Shown here: positions 1-9,798 of the stretch, piece after piece
Layout of the letters: each line of letters opens with the position of its first letter
How positions within the stretch are numbered: the stretch's first letter is position 1
Assembly: GCF_009684715.1 (NCBI RefSeq)
Contig: NZ_CP016604.1
Coordinates: forward strand, 1,875,262 to 1,939,261
Source of the DNA: Otariodibacter oris
Lineage (GTDB): Bacteria; Pseudomonadota; Gammaproteobacteria; Enterobacterales; Pasteurellaceae
Reading direction: 5' to 3'
Length of the DNA stretch: 64,000 nt
Translations under genes and position numbers: made by a program
Notes under the pieces: model-generated
What the model was told of the DNA's origin: nothing
The model's input: only the letters and a program-made list of their open reading frames with translations
Database searches by the model: none

Positions 1-1
1 T

Positions 2-778
2 CCAATTTTAACTGCTGACCAAGAAAAAGAATTAGCAGAGCGTTTTTATTATGATGAAGATTTAGATGCAGCAAAACAGCTCATTCTTTCTCATTTACGC
101 TTTGTGGTCCATATTGCACGTGGCTATATGGGATATGGTTTACCTTTAGCTGATTTGATCCAAGAAGGCAATATTGGATTGATGAAAGCGGTAAAACGAT
201 TCAATCCTGAAGTTGGTGTTCGCTTAGTCTCTTTTGCTGTCCATTGGGTTAAAGCTGAGATTCACGAATACGTCTTACGTAATTGGCGAATTGTGAAAGT
301 TGCGACGACAAAAGCACAACGTAAACTCTTCTTTAATTTGCGTAAAAATAAACAACGTCTAGCATGGTTTAATGAAGAAGAAATTCAAAAAGTTGCTGAT
401 GATTTAGGTGTTTCGACCGATGATGTCAAAGAAATGGAATCCCGTATGACAGGGCAAGATATGGGATTTGATTTACCTGTTGGGGATGATGATGAATCTT
501 ATGTACCTTCTATGTATGTGGAAGACGATTCCTCTAATTTTGCGGAAGAGATTGAAGATGAACAGCACAATGGTAAAGCAACCGCTCAATTAATGTACGC
601 ACTTGCTCAATTAGATGAGCGTAGTCAAGACATCATCAAAACTCGCTGGTTAGATGATGAGAAAGCAACCTTACACGAACTTGCGGATAAATATAATATT
701 TCAGCTGAACGAGTCCGCCAATTAGAAACGCAAGCACTGAAAAAAATCAAAGAAGCAATGACGATAGACGTTGAATAA
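2..778 (+). CDS. rpoH: RNA polymerase heat-shock sigma factor RpoH (5' end outside window)
   Basis: Sigma-32 directs RNA polymerase to heat-shock promoters. The frame is open from base 2 and lacks only the N-terminal few dozen residues, so the gene is cut by the window edge, not broken. Region 2 is clear ([44 protein letters not shown]). The RpoH box QRKLFFNLR, diagnostic of this sigma group, lies at about 317-343. Region 4 carries the helix-turn-helix ([10 protein letters not shown]). A likely target, the sigma-32-type promoter of dnaK, lies in the same window near 11.85 kb. The GTG at 104 is inside conserved region 2 and is not the start. Confidence 0.97.
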   Translation, partial: PILTADQEKELAERFYYDEDLDAAKQLILSHLRFVVHIARGYMGYGLPLADLIQEGNIGLMKAVKRFNPEVGVRLVSFAVHWVKAEIHEYVLRNWRIVKVATTKAQRKLFFNLRKNKQRLAWFNEEEIQKVADDLGVSTDDVKEMESRMTGQDMGFDLPVGDDDESYVPSMYVEDDSSNFAEEIEDEQHNGKATAQLMYALAQLDERSQDIIKTRWLDDEKATLHELADKYNISAERVRQLETQALKKIKEAMTIDVE

Positions 779-781
779 AAT

Positions 782-827
782 ACAAGCGGTAAGTTATGCA
801 AAATATTTTACGAAACTTACCGCTTGT
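782..827. terminator. Bidirectional terminator made of inverted uptake signals
   Basis: Perfect 14-bp inverted repeat: 782-795 (acaagcggtaagtt) pairs with 814-827 across an 18-nt loop. Each arm contains the ACAAGCGGT uptake core. It lies between convergent rpoH and argS and can serve both. Confidence 0.75.
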
Positions 828-856
828 TGATCTCATAATTTGAATTCAAAGATTAA

Positions 857-2584
857 TTACATCTTCTCAACGGTTTTAATACCGAGTAATTCTAAACCTT
901 GTTTTAAGGTTTTAGCCGTTAAGCTTGCAAGTTGTAAACGGCTTTGTTTAATATCATCTTCTGCATTAAGAATTGGGCAAGCTTCATAGAAGCTAGAGAA
1001 AATACCCGCTAATTCATAAAGATATTGACATAGCACATGAGGAGTTCCATCCTTCGCTACAACGGAAACAGACTCTTCAAATTGTAATAATTTAAGTGCT
1101 AATGTTCTTTCTTTATCTTCTGTCAGATTAATTTTGCCTTTCAATGTATCAGGATCAATGCCAGACTTACTGAAAATAGAACGAATACGCGTATAAGCAT
1201 ATTGCATATAAGGTGCAGTATTGCCTTCAAAACTGAGCATATTATCCCAATCGAATACGTAATCAGTAGTACGATTTTTTGAAAGGTCAGAATATTTCAC
1301 TGCTCCAATCGCAACGGCTTCAACAACGGCTTGTTTTTCTTCATCCGTTAAATTGGTGTTTTTCTCTGCAATTAATTTGCCCGCACGCTCTACCGCTTCA
1401 TCCAATAAATCGGCTAATTTTACAGTACCGCCAGTACGTGTTTTGAACGGTTTACCATCTTTGCCTAACATCATACCGAAGTTTTGATGCTCAAGGCTAA
1501 AGCTATCTGGCACATAACCCGCTTTACGAGTAATCAACCACGCTTGTTGCATATGTTGGCTTTGACGAGTGTCTGAGAACACTAAGGCACGGTCTGCTTT
1601 TAACGTTTCATAACGATATTTCGCTGCAGCAATATCCGTTGTGGTATAAAGGAAACCGCCATCTTTTTTCTGAACAATTACGCCCATTGGATCGCCATCT
1701 TTATTTTTGAATTCTTCTAAAAAGACAACTAAAGCCCCATCATCTTCAACAGCTAAGCCTTTTTCTTTTAAATCTGCAACAATACCTGGCAACATTGGGT
1801 TATATAGGCTTTCACCCATTACGTCTTTTTCAGTTAATGTCACGTTTAAACGTTCATAATTACGCTGATTTTGTTGCATGGTAATATCAACAAGTTTTTT
1901 CCACATTGTGCGGCAATATTCATCGCCACCTTGTAGTTTTACCACATAGTTACGTGCTTTTTCTGCAAATGCAGAATCGTTATCGTAATGTGCTTTTGCT
2001 TCACGATAAAAAGCCTCTAAATCACTTAATTGCATCTCCGAAGCATTTTCGTTTTCCATCTTTTCCAGATAAGCGATGAGCATACCAAACTGCGTACCCC
2101 AGTCACCAACGTGGTTTGCCCGAATAACTTTATTACCTAAAAACTCTAACGCACGGACAACGCCATCACCAATGATGGTTGAACGTAAATGCCCCACGTG
2201 CATTTCTTTTGCTACATTAGGTGATGAATAATCAACAACCACAGTTTGTTGCTGATTCACTGAAACACCTAACTTTTCATCATTTAGTGAAGTTTGAACT
2301 TGTTCTGATAACCATGCAGGATTAAGAAAAATATTGATAAACCCCGGTCCTGCAATTTCGAGTTTTTCGATAAGCGGATCTGAATCAACATTATCCACCA
2401 CTTTTTGAGCAAATTCTCTTGGATTTAGTCCAAGTTTTTTGGCTGCTCCCATGACTCCATTCGCTTGATAGTCACCAAATTGAGGCTTTCCTGACTGGCG
2501 AACTAATGCTTCAACATTTTGTTCTGCTCCAGAACCGATCATTGCTTGCTTAATTTTTTCCGATAGAATGTGCTGAATATTCAC
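857..2584 (-). CDS. argS: Arginyl-tRNA synthetase
   Basis: Class I synthetase charging tRNA-Arg in the cytoplasm; 575 residues, the usual length. It starts at a GTG (2584-2582) giving [10 protein letters not shown], which matches the family N-terminus. The HIGH-type signature is HVGH at residues 129-132, after the conserved SSPNVAKEM. Strong family segments include [27 protein letters not shown] and the C-terminal DALR-type anticodon domain ([15 protein letters not shown]). It is divergent from yecM, with 38 bp between starts. Confidence 0.98.
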   Translation of the reverse strand: MNIQHILSEKIKQAMIGSGAEQNVEALVRQSGKPQFGDYQANGVMGAAKKLGLNPREFAQKVVDNVDSDPLIEKLEIAGPGFINIFLNPAWLSEQVQTSLNDEKLGVSVNQQQTVVVDYSSPNVAKEMHVGHLRSTIIGDGVVRALEFLGNKVIRANHVGDWGTQFGMLIAYLEKMENENASEMQLSDLEAFYREAKAHYDNDSAFAEKARNYVVKLQGGDEYCRTMWKKLVDITMQQNQRNYERLNVTLTEKDVMGESLYNPMLPGIVADLKEKGLAVEDDGALVVFLEEFKNKDGDPMGVIVQKKDGGFLYTTTDIAAAKYRYETLKADRALVFSDTRQSQHMQQAWLITRKAGYVPDSFSLEHQNFGMMLGKDGKPFKTRTGGTVKLADLLDEAVERAGKLIAEKNTNLTDEEKQAVVEAVAIGAVKYSDLSKNRTTDYVFDWDNMLSFEGNTAPYMQYAYTRIRSIFSKSGIDPDTLKGKINLTEDKERTLALKLLQFEESVSVVAKDGTPHVLCQYLYELAGIFSSFYEACPILNAEDDIKQSRLQLASLTAKTLKQGLELLGIKTVEKM

Positions 2585-2622
2585 AAATAGTCCTATTTAT
2601 TCATTTATAAAATATAATCATA

Positions 2623-3258
2623 ATGATACTAAAAAACCCCACTAAAAGCTTAGATTTTGCAAAATTTTTCACAAAAATGACCGCTTGTTTTGGTGAATTA
2701 ACGAAATTCGAACAACAAATCCAAGAAATTGCCACCCTTGCAAATGTTTCATTACAAGATTACCAAATTGATCATCTTTCTGTGAGGATGAATCATATAG
2801 ATACTGCTCAGGCTTGGTACAATATGCTATTAGAATCAGCAGAAATTCTGAATGAAAGCATGATTAATGGACGTCCCATTGTATTGTTCAAATTGGAGCA
2901 ACCAATTTCATTTTGTAATCAATCTATTTCTATTATCGAATTGCCTTTCCCTAAGGGGAAAATTTACCCTCAAGAAGGATGGGAACATATTGAACTGGTT
3001 GTCCCATTTCAACCCAATGAAACCATTGAGCAATGGATAGAAAGAGTGTTATCTACATTTAAATTGGAAGATCACCCATTACTTACATTTAAAATGAGTC
3101 AACCTAAAGCTATCGGGGAAGAACTCCCAAATCCAAGTATTGCACTTACATTAAATGACAAAACTAATCATAATAATTGCTGTCTAAAGTTTCATCCTTA
3201 TGATATAAATACAATTATTAAGTCAGAAATATTTCCTAATACCATTTTATCGGAGTAA
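2623..3258 (+). CDS. yecM: YecM family protein (VOC-like fold)
   Basis: Matches E. coli YecM, a protein of unknown function with a glyoxalase/VOC-like fold. Shared segments are IDHLSVRMN, ESMINGRPIVLFKL, IIELPFPKGKIYPQEGWEHIE and the C-terminal LKFHPYDI. The adjacency argS-yecM is also seen in E. coli. The start is uncertain: ATG 2623 gives 211 residues, while ATG 2677 would give 193, nearer the E. coli length; neither has a good ribosome binding site. The second candidate start sits on an uptake core (accgcttgt). No biochemical role can be stated. Confidence 0.85.
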   Translation: MILKNPTKSLDFAKFFTKMTACFGELTKFEQQIQEIATLANVSLQDYQIDHLSVRMNHIDTAQAWYNMLLESAEILNESMINGRPIVLFKLEQPISFCNQSISIIELPFPKGKIYPQEGWEHIELVVPFQPNETIEQWIERVLSTFKLEDHPLLTFKMSQPKAIGEELPNPSIALTLNDKTNHNNCCLKFHPYDINTIIKSEIFPNTILSE

Positions 3259-3261
3259 AAT

Positions 3262-3726
3262 ATGAAAAAATTTGGTTTAGCGACAATGCTTGTTACGAGT
3301 ATTGTTATTACAGGTTGTGCAAATACAGACATATTTAGTGGTAGTGTATACCGGGCAGATCAAGCAAAAGAAGCTCGTTCAATTAGTTATGGTACTATCG
3401 TATCTGTACGCGATGTTAAAATCCAAGCAGATAACCAAGGTGTGATTGGCACAGTTGGTGGTGGTGTGCTTGGTGGTGTAGCTGGTTCTGCTATCGGCGG
3501 TGGACGAGGACAAGCCATTGCAACTGCTGTTGGGGCTATTGCTGGTTCTGTAGTTGGTAGTAAGGTAGAGGAAAAAGCAAGCCAAGTGTCGTCTGTTGAA
3601 CTTGTTATCCGAAAAGATAATGGTCAAGAAATTGTTGTTGTTCAGAAAAAAGAAGATGGCTTTGTTCCTGGCAGAAGAGTCAGAATTGTTGGTTCAAATG
3701 CCGACCTCAATGTCTCTCTTTTATAA
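3262..3726 (+). CDS. slyB: Glycine-zipper outer-membrane lipoprotein, SlyB/Pcp family
   Basis: 154-residue lipoprotein close to the H. influenzae 15-kDa PAL cross-reacting protein Pcp. Lipobox VITGC puts the lipidated Cys at residue 19. A glycine-rich zipper (GVIGTVGGGVLGGVAGSAIGGG) can form a membrane hairpin, followed by a small beta domain (VELVIRKDNGQEIVVVQ). The family is an abundant outer-membrane component. It starts 3 bp after yecM. The next gene encodes a shorter lipoprotein that resembles its C-terminal domain. Confidence 0.93.
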   Translation: MKKFGLATMLVTSIVITGCANTDIFSGSVYRADQAKEARSISYGTIVSVRDVKIQADNQGVIGTVGGGVLGGVAGSAIGGGRGQAIATAVGAIAGSVVGSKVEEKASQVSSVELVIRKDNGQEIVVVQKKEDGFVPGRRVRIVGSNADLNVSLL

Positions 3727-3777
3727 TCAATATAATTCGGGATTTTATATCATTTAATTTATCATAAGGAAAAACTC

Positions 3778-4053
3778 ATGAAAAAATTTTCTCTTGTTAT
3801 CTTAACAAGCATGATACTGGCAGCTTGTACTGCTGGAGTGTATACAAATACAGGTAATGCAACTATTCTCTCTAGTAGAACATTAACCGATGATACTGTG
3901 GAGTTGACAATACAAAAAGATGATGGACAAATAGTTAAAATGAACCGTCAATATGATGCTCATGCAACCGTGGGCGCTAGAGTAACAATTGATGAAACGC
4001 AAGAAGATGTAGATTCTCAATTAGATACTATTCGTCGCTACGAATTTAAATAA
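3778..4053 (+). CDS. Small lipoprotein resembling the SlyB C-terminal domain
   Basis: 91 residues with lipobox ILAAC (Cys at residue 17) and a good ribosome binding site (aaggaa). The stretch VELTIQKDDGQIVKMNR, then VGARVTID, lines up by eye with VELVIRKDNGQEIVVVQ and PGRRVRIV of the upstream SlyB-like protein, but the glycine zipper is absent. It is probably a diverged partial paralogue co-transcribed with slyB; a strong terminator follows. Function unknown. Confidence 0.8.
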   Translation: MKKFSLVILTSMILAACTAGVYTNTGNATILSSRTLTDDTVELTIQKDDGQIVKMNRQYDAHATVGARVTIDETQEDVDSQLDTIRRYEFK

Positions 4054-4081
4054 ACTTAATTTACTTAAGTCTAAATATAGA

Positions 4082-4114
4082 AACCTCGAATAATTGATTC
4101 GAGGTTTTTTTATT
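4082..4114 (+). terminator. Intrinsic terminator after the lipoprotein pair
   Basis: 9-bp stem aacctcgaa (4082-4090) with ttcgaggtt (4098-4106), 7-nt loop, then a run of T. Confidence 0.85.
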
Positions 4115-4154
4115 TCTATACTTTACACATAAGCAATTTTATAGATTTTTAATT

Positions 4155-6338
4155 ATGAATAAATTTATTAAAACACTGTCTAACGACTGGTTCAGTGCTA
4201 GTATTGTTGGAGTATTGCCCATTTTTTTAGCAACAAATCTTATCGCTCTAATTGTATGGACATTGCAGATTCCTACATATACGATGGGATTAATATTAGG
4301 GGCAATGGCTGCAGGATTAACCGATTTAGACAATCGATTTACTGGACGTTTAAAAAATCTATTCTTTACGTTAATTGCATTTGCCATATCGTCTTTAAGT
4401 TCTCAATTTGCTCTTAGTCATGGATGGTTTATTCCTCTCATTACCATTCTCACATTCTGCATGATTATGTTAAGTGCAATTGGACAGCGATATAGTACTA
4501 TTGCATTTAGTACATTACTAATGGCTGTTTATACTGCAATGATTTATTCTCCAACAGCAATTTGGTATGAGCATACAGCTCTTATCATCATTGGAGCAAT
4601 CATTTACGGCATCATAGCTATGATTGTTTATCTTCTTTTCCCTCATAGAATAATGCAAGAAAATTTAGCTCTCTATTTTGAAGCTCTCGGAAAATATCTA
4701 CAAGCACGTGCGAATTTTTTTGATCCTGATGAGATGGGTGAAGAAAATCTTCCCCAAAAACAATTGATACTTGGCCAAGCCAATATTGGTGTAATGAGTG
4801 CACTAGATCGTGCTAGAACGTCACTATTCTATCGCCTAAGAATTCAACATCGTCATTCTCGAACAAGACAAATGCTACGATATTTTTTTTCGGGTCAAGA
4901 GATCTGGGAAATTGCCAGTTCTCATCATACAGAATACGCCACTTTCTTTAGAGAATTGCAAAACACCGATTTAGTTTTTCGCTTCCAACGTATCATTGAA
5001 TTACAAGCAATCGCATGTCAGCAAATTGCGAATGATCTTAGACATGATTCACCATATGAGGATCAACATCGTATAGAAAAAGCATTAAAAGGGCTTTCAC
5101 AATCCTTAAATTATCACAAGGAAAATGGGATTAAACATTTCCATCATCTACAATCTATAGCAGATAATTTACAAAATATTGAAAATCAACTCGTACAAAT
5201 ATCAGACCCAACTATAGATATTAAGAATGATAAAAAAGCACAACAAACTGCCCGCTTGATTCCAGAAAATATTTCTAATTTTCAACATATGATTCAAGCC
5301 ATAAAAAATCAGTGCAATCTAGGATCTCCTCTTTTCCGGCACGCTATTCGATTATCAGTCGTCGTTTTTTTTAGTGCATTGATAGCAGAAATATTTTATG
5401 TTGAACAGGGATACTGGATTCTATTGACTGCAATTTTAGTCTCTCAACCCAATTATTCCGCAACGAAAAAACGACTAATACAACGTGTTATTGGTACTAT
5501 TCTTGGTGTAATTGTTGGACTCTCTTTTCCTTATTTATCCCCAACATTAGGAGCTCAATTAGGATTAATCGTAGTATCTAGCAGTTTATTCTTTTTCTTC
5601 AAAGCAAATAAGTTTGGTTTTTCTACCTTTTTTATTACGATTCAAGTGCTAATTAGTTTTGATGTGGTTGGATTTGGTTTAGACAATGCTATGTTACCGA
5701 GAATTCTAGATACATTAATGGGAGCTCTTATTGCATGGCTGGCTGCAGCTTATTTGTGGCCTGATTGGAAATATTTAAATCTCCATCAGAGTTTAAAAGA
5801 TATGCTAGTTAATAGTGCAACTTACTTAAGGCATATTACGGCGCAACTCCAATTCGGTTACAAAGATCAGTTATCATATCGTGTTGCTAGACGTTCTGCT
5901 CAGAATAGCTTAGCACAGCTCAGTAGTGTCATTTCTAATATGATGAGTGAACCTAAAAAATATCAAGCAGCTCTTGAATTCGTACCTGAGTTATTAAATA
6001 TCAGTTATAGCTTATCAAGCCATATTGCAACATTAGGTAGCTATAGGAGAAAAAATAATGAACTTAATCATGATATAGAATTTGCCTCTATTTTCTTTAA
6101 ACAAAGTAAACTAATGGCAGATCTACTCGATCAAATGGCAATAAAATCAGAGGATACTGAACAAACATTAAAAGATATCAATAAACAATTACAAGATTTT
6201 GAAGAGGAATATGAATCTAAAATTGATGCACAAAATCTAATTTTACTGCAACAATTGCGCTTAATTATTCAAATCTTACCTCAATTATGGATATTTGTTG
6301 GTATGGAAAAACAATACCACAAAACACATAATGTATAA
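4155..6338 (+). CDS. yccS: YccS/FUSC-family inner-membrane protein
   Basis: 727 residues with the duplicated architecture of YccS/YhfK proteins: about six hydrophobic segments at residues 10-165, a long cytoplasmic region rich in helices, a second membrane cluster from about 395 to 535 (FRHAIRLSVVVFFSALIAEI, GYWILLTAILVSQPNYSATK), and a C-terminal cytoplasmic part. The FUSC motif GYWILLTAILVSQPNY is characteristic and is shared with aromatic-acid efflux proteins such as AaeB. The substrate is not known. It stands alone after a terminator. Confidence 0.88.
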   Translation: MNKFIKTLSNDWFSASIVGVLPIFLATNLIALIVWTLQIPTYTMGLILGAMAAGLTDLDNRFTGRLKNLFFTLIAFAISSLSSQFALSHGWFIPLITILTFCMIMLSAIGQRYSTIAFSTLLMAVYTAMIYSPTAIWYEHTALIIIGAIIYGIIAMIVYLLFPHRIMQENLALYFEALGKYLQARANFFDPDEMGEENLPQKQLILGQANIGVMSALDRARTSLFYRLRIQHRHSRTRQMLRYFFSGQEIWEIASSHHTEYATFFRELQNTDLVFRFQRIIELQAIACQQIANDLRHDSPYEDQHRIEKALKGLSQSLNYHKENGIKHFHHLQSIADNLQNIENQLVQISDPTIDIKNDKKAQQTARLIPENISNFQHMIQAIKNQCNLGSPLFRHAIRLSVVVFFSALIAEIFYVEQGYWILLTAILVSQPNYSATKKRLIQRVIGTILGVIVGLSFPYLSPTLGAQLGLIVVSSSLFFFFKANKFGFSTFFITIQVLISFDVVGFGLDNAMLPRILDTLMGALIAWLAAAYLWPDWKYLNLHQSLKDMLVNSATYLRHITAQLQFGYKDQLSYRVARRSAQNSLAQLSSVISNMMSEPKKYQAALEFVPELLNISYSLSSHIATLGSYRRKNNELNHDIEFASIFFKQSKLMADLLDQMAIKSEDTEQTLKDINKQLQDFEEEYESKIDAQNLILLQQLRLIIQILPQLWIFVGMEKQYHKTHNV

Positions 6339-6458
6339 CTTTATATTATCTATCTTCCTTTTGATAAGGAAGATAGCTCACTTATTTTGTAACAACTTAT
6401 TTACATTTTAAAATCGTTGGGATACATTTACCCATTATTTTTTGAAATTCATCTCGTT

Positions 6459-7628
6459 ATGCTGACCAGAACATCTAAAGCGTATCGCCATGCCATTGCG
6501 ACCTTAGCATTCTCTTCTTTTCTCGTTTTTTGTAACTTATATACAGTTCAACCAATGCTTTCACTATTTAGTGAGCAATTCAATGTATCAGAAAGTGTCG
6601 CTAACTGGATTTTTGCAAGTGGTTCACTGGGGATTAGCTGTTGCTTAATTCCGTGGGCAATTTTTGCTGATCGCTTTGGGCGTAAGATTATCATCTTAAC
6701 GAGTCTTATTTTAACCACATTAACTTCTCTATTACTCTTTTTCAGCAATGATTTGACAACATGGATTGGGCTACGTTTACTTCAAGGTCTTTCGCTAGCG
6801 GGTATGCCTGCCGTAGTTGTAGCATATATTACAGAAGAGTTTGAGCAAAATGCGGTGATCAGTGCAGTGGGCATTTATATTGCCGCCAATACGTTGGGCG
6901 GGATTTCGGGACGATTGATTGGTGGAATATTATCTGAATATTTTAGCCCAAATAGTGCCATGTTATTTTGCTCAATAATAACTTTACTCGGTGTTATAGC
7001 AACTTATCACTATTTACCCAAAGAAACGCATTTCACTTCACAAAGTTTAGCGATTAAACGCATGATTGAGAATCTTTGCCAACATATTAAAAATCCACAA
7101 CTGTGGCGTGCTTTTTTAATTGGAGGAATCAGTTTTGGAATGTTTATTAATTTATTTTCTGTTGTGGGATTACATTTAGAACAAGAGCCATGGAATTTTT
7201 CAACGACTCAAGTATCCCTGATCTTCCTTTGTTATCTCAGCGGAACAGCGACCGCAAGTATGGCTGGGAAATTAAGCTATAAATGGGGAATGATAAAAAC
7301 AATGTTTATTGGCTGGGGAATCTTTTCAATCGGTATTTTATTTACCTTATTTGATTCACTGTGGTTAATTATCCTTGGATTATTAATTTGCAGTATAGGA
7401 TTCTTTCTGGTTCATTCGCTTGCAAGTGCATGGGTGGGTAAAACAGCAATAAAGGCGAGAGCCTTAGCTTCTGCGTTATATCTGTCATGTTATTACTTAG
7501 GAGCAAGTGTAGGAGGGTTTTATCTACTCTATTTTTATCAAACAATGGCGTGGACAACAGTACCACTCAGTGCAGAAGTATTATTGCTTTCTATTCCTCT
7601 GCTTATTTTAGGATTAAAAAAGCAGTAA
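6459..7628 (+). CDS. MFS transporter, YnfM-like
   Basis: About 389 residues with twelve predicted membrane segments. It has the MFS loop 2-3 motif (FADRFGRKIIIL) and a typical N-terminal half (YTVQPMLSLFSEQFNVSES, GSLGISCCLIPWAIFADRFGR) like the putative sugar/drug effluxer YnfM. The frame opens at a TTG (6417), but ATG 6459 (MLTRTSKAYRHAI) fits the family N-terminus better; neither has a clear ribosome binding site. Substrate cannot be told from sequence. Confidence 0.83.
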   Translation: MLTRTSKAYRHAIATLAFSSFLVFCNLYTVQPMLSLFSEQFNVSESVANWIFASGSLGISCCLIPWAIFADRFGRKIIILTSLILTTLTSLLLFFSNDLTTWIGLRLLQGLSLAGMPAVVVAYITEEFEQNAVISAVGIYIAANTLGGISGRLIGGILSEYFSPNSAMLFCSIITLLGVIATYHYLPKETHFTSQSLAIKRMIENLCQHIKNPQLWRAFLIGGISFGMFINLFSVVGLHLEQEPWNFSTTQVSLIFLCYLSGTATASMAGKLSYKWGMIKTMFIGWGIFSIGILFTLFDSLWLIILGLLICSIGFFLVHSLASAWVGKTAIKARALASALYLSCYYLGASVGGFYLLYFYQTMAWTTVPLSAEVLLLSIPLLILGLKKQ

Positions 7629-7648
7629 ATACTTTATATTTACTGCTT
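7620..7648. terminator. Bidirectional hairpin between the MFS gene and dnaJ
   Basis: 12-bp stem aagcagtaaata (7620-7631) with tatttactgctt (7637-7648) and a 5-nt loop, between convergent genes. It overlaps the last codons of the MFS gene. Confidence 0.7.
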
Positions 7649-7667
7649 CTTAGGTTTTATTTAAGGC

Positions 7668-8801
7668 TTATTTACCTAAATTATCGAAGAATTTTTTTAC
7701 ACCTTCAAAGAAACCTTCATGTTTTGGACGATGTTGTCCTTCACCATCAAGACTTTCCTCTAATTTACGTAATAACTCTTTCTGTTCCTCATTAAGAGAA
7801 ACTGGTGTTTCAATAATTGTTTTACAAATTAAATCACCTGCATAGCTACTTCTTGGACTCGGAACGCCTTTCCCTCTAATACGGAAAAGTTTACCTGTTT
7901 GCGTTTCTGCTGGGATTTTTAATTTTACACGACCATCAAGGGTTGGCACTTCAATTTCGCCACCCAATGCTGCCATGGTAAAACTAATAGGGACTTCGCA
8001 ATAAAGGTTTGAACCATCACGTTCGAAAATATCATGCGGTTTAACGTGAATAACCACGTATAAATCACCTGGAGGTGCGCCATTTTCTCCAGCAGCACCC
8101 TCACCAGATAGGCGAAGTTGGTTACCTGTATCGACACCTGCTGGGATAGTCACAGAAAGATTTTTTGCTTTATGAACACGTCCATCACCGTGACAAACCT
8201 TACAAGGATTCTCAATCTTCTTACCCGTTCCGTGACAGGTTGGACACACTTGTTCCGTAACAAAGAAGCCTTGCTGACGACGAATACGCCCTGAACCATG
8301 ACAAGTTGGACAGGTTTCAACTTTGCTTCCTGGCTCCGCACCTGATCCATGACAAGCGTCACATTCTGCTAATGTTTGAATACGAATATCTTTTTTGACA
8401 CCACGAACGGCTTCTTCTAGGGTAATTTCTAAGTTATATTGTAAATCATCACCACGGACTACACGTTGACGACGACCGCCACCGCCAAAACCCCCACCAA
8501 ACATTTCGCTGAAGATATCTTCAAATCCACCGAAACCACCACCGCCGAAGCCACCGCCTCCGCCAAATCCACCTTGTTCAAAGGCTTGATGACCATATTG
8601 GTCATACATACTACGTTTTTCACTATCCCCAAGTACTTCGTAGGCTTCTTTAATTTCTTTAAATTTTTCTTCTGCCTCTTTACTACCTTTGTTTTTATCT
8701 GGGTGATGCTTTGCGGCTAAACGTTTATAAGCACGTTTAATTTCTTGCTCGCTCGCCCCCTTACTTAAACCAAGGACTTCATAATAATCACGTTTTGACA
8801 T
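7668..8801 (-). CDS. dnaJ: Chaperone DnaJ (Hsp40)
   Basis: 377-residue co-chaperone that stimulates DnaK ATPase. Domains in order: J domain with HPD at residues 33-35; Gly/Phe-rich linker; zinc-binding domain with four CxxCxGxG repeats ([32 protein letters not shown]); C-terminal substrate-binding domain. It lies downstream of dnaK on the same strand but is separated from it by two small genes and a terminator, so it may have its own promoter. Confidence 0.98.
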   Translation of the reverse strand: MSKRDYYEVLGLSKGASEQEIKRAYKRLAAKHHPDKNKGSKEAEEKFKEIKEAYEVLGDSEKRSMYDQYGHQAFEQGGFGGGGGFGGGGFGGFEDIFSEMFGGGFGGGGRRQRVVRGDDLQYNLEITLEEAVRGVKKDIRIQTLAECDACHGSGAEPGSKVETCPTCHGSGRIRRQQGFFVTEQVCPTCHGTGKKIENPCKVCHGDGRVHKAKNLSVTIPAGVDTGNQLRLSGEGAAGENGAPPGDLYVVIHVKPHDIFERDGSNLYCEVPISFTMAALGGEIEVPTLDGRVKLKIPAETQTGKLFRIRGKGVPSPRSSYAGDLICKTIIETPVSLNEEQKELLRKLEESLDGEGQHRPKHEGFFEGVKKFFDNLGK

Positions 8802-8871
8802 AATTTTTCCATTTTAAATTTGCAAGATTTTAGAACGATCTTACCGCTTGGTTTTCCTCATTTTTCAAATA

Positions 8872-9264
8872 TTAACAGTGAGGCTGAATTGAAATATTAA
8901 TTTCAACTTTCCCGTCTGGATAATGTTTTTCAAAATCAAGCGAATATGTTCTTTTTAATAACCCTTGTTTACTTTTATTCCAAATCGTTTTCCATGTATC
9001 TGCAAGTAATTCTCTATTTGTTGTGAAATTTTCAAACCAATAAAAACTATCATCAATAACTATTGGTTCAACTCCTGCAATCTCTTTTTCTACTGCAATC
9101 GTAAAATCATATTCACCATTATGATCACTTTCGTAATTATTATAGATACCATATGCAATTTCATCCTGAGATAACGCAACAGATTGCCAAAGAGCAGGGA
9201 TATCTTGTTCAGCAGTATTATTGGTTAAACGTACTGTTTTAACTGGATAAAGTTTTAAGCTCAT
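8872..9264 (-). CDS. GyrI-like / effector-binding domain protein
   Basis: 130 residues from ATG 9264, which has a good ribosome binding site (aaggaa, about 7 nt upstream). The longer frame to 9315 runs into the upstream terminator and is unlikely. The fold looks like the AraC-effector/GyrI-like domain: IPALWQSVALSQDEIAYGIYNNYES, then a beta-strand pattern ending in FEKHYPDGKVEINISIQP. Such stand-alone domains bind small hydrophobic or cationic ligands. Its place between dnaK and dnaJ does not by itself show a chaperone role. Confidence 0.72.
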   Translation of the reverse strand: MSLKLYPVKTVRLTNNTAEQDIPALWQSVALSQDEIAYGIYNNYESDHNGEYDFTIAVEKEIAGVEPIVIDDSFYWFENFTTNRELLADTWKTIWNKSKQGLLKRTYSLDFEKHYPDGKVEINISIQPHC

Positions 9265-9315
9265 AACATATTCCTTTTGATAAATTTTATAAATATCTGA
9301 CCGCTTGTTACACAT

Positions 9316-9340
9316 TAAAAAGGGCGTAATGATACGCCCT
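9316..9340 (-). terminator. Terminator separating the dnaK unit from the downstream genes
   Basis: 8-bp stem agggcgta (9321-9328) with tacgccct (9333-9340) and a 4-nt loop. Read on the minus strand it is followed by T4. It lies between the 129-residue gene and the GyrI-like gene. Confidence 0.75.
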
Positions 9341-9386
9341 ATTTAATCTAAGATAATAAGACAAACTTAATTATCTCAACTCAAAA

Positions 9387-9776
9387 TTAACCAACTAATT
9401 CATTAAAAATAGGGTATCTTTTTACAAGCTCTTCCTTACCCATATGTTTAGAATGTTTAAAGTCATTACCCACATAAAGTTGATAAGGAGCAAACTCTTC
9501 AATGTAAGTTAATACAACAACATTTTTAACTTCATTGCTTTCACCGCCACCGAAAAGTTTTTGCCAAAACGATTTTTTCGGTGCTTTAAATTGTGATTTA
9601 ACAGCATCTACAAACTTCTCAGTATATACATTTAAATATCCTGGAGCCGCTTTTTCAAGTTCTTGTGATAAATACACATACAACGTGCCATTATCTAATT
9701 TAGCATTAGCTTGAGATGTTGCTTTTTTGCCATTGTTGTCAATAGCGATTTCACCTACGAATTTATTGTTACTCAT
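9387..9776 (-). CDS. Conserved hypothetical protein downstream of dnaK
   Basis: 129 residues, no signal peptide or membrane segment, mixed alpha/beta composition (FVGEIAIDNNGKKATSQANA, TLYVYLSQELEKAAPGYLNV, NVVVLTYIEEFAPYQLYVGN). It starts 22 bp after the dnaK stop and precedes the terminator at about 9330, so it is probably transcribed from the dnaK heat-shock promoter. I do not recognise a named family, and heat regulation is an inference from position. Confidence 0.72.
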   Translation of the reverse strand: MSNNKFVGEIAIDNNGKKATSQANAKLDNGTLYVYLSQELEKAAPGYLNVYTEKFVDAVKSQFKAPKKSFWQKLFGGGESNEVKNVVVLTYIEEFAPYQLYVGNDFKHSKHMGKEELVKRYPIFNELVG

Positions 9777-9798
9777 AAATTGTTACCCTGTTTAATAA

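Noticed and set aside
3379-3627. 82-codon minus-strand frame opposite slyB
   Set aside because: Antisense of the glycine-zipper coding sequence; Ser/Thr/Asn-rich composition is produced by the reverse of Gly/Ala codons.
7487-7795. 102-codon plus-strand frame across the MFS-dnaJ junction
   Set aside because: It overlaps two real genes and the terminator hairpin, with no start signal.
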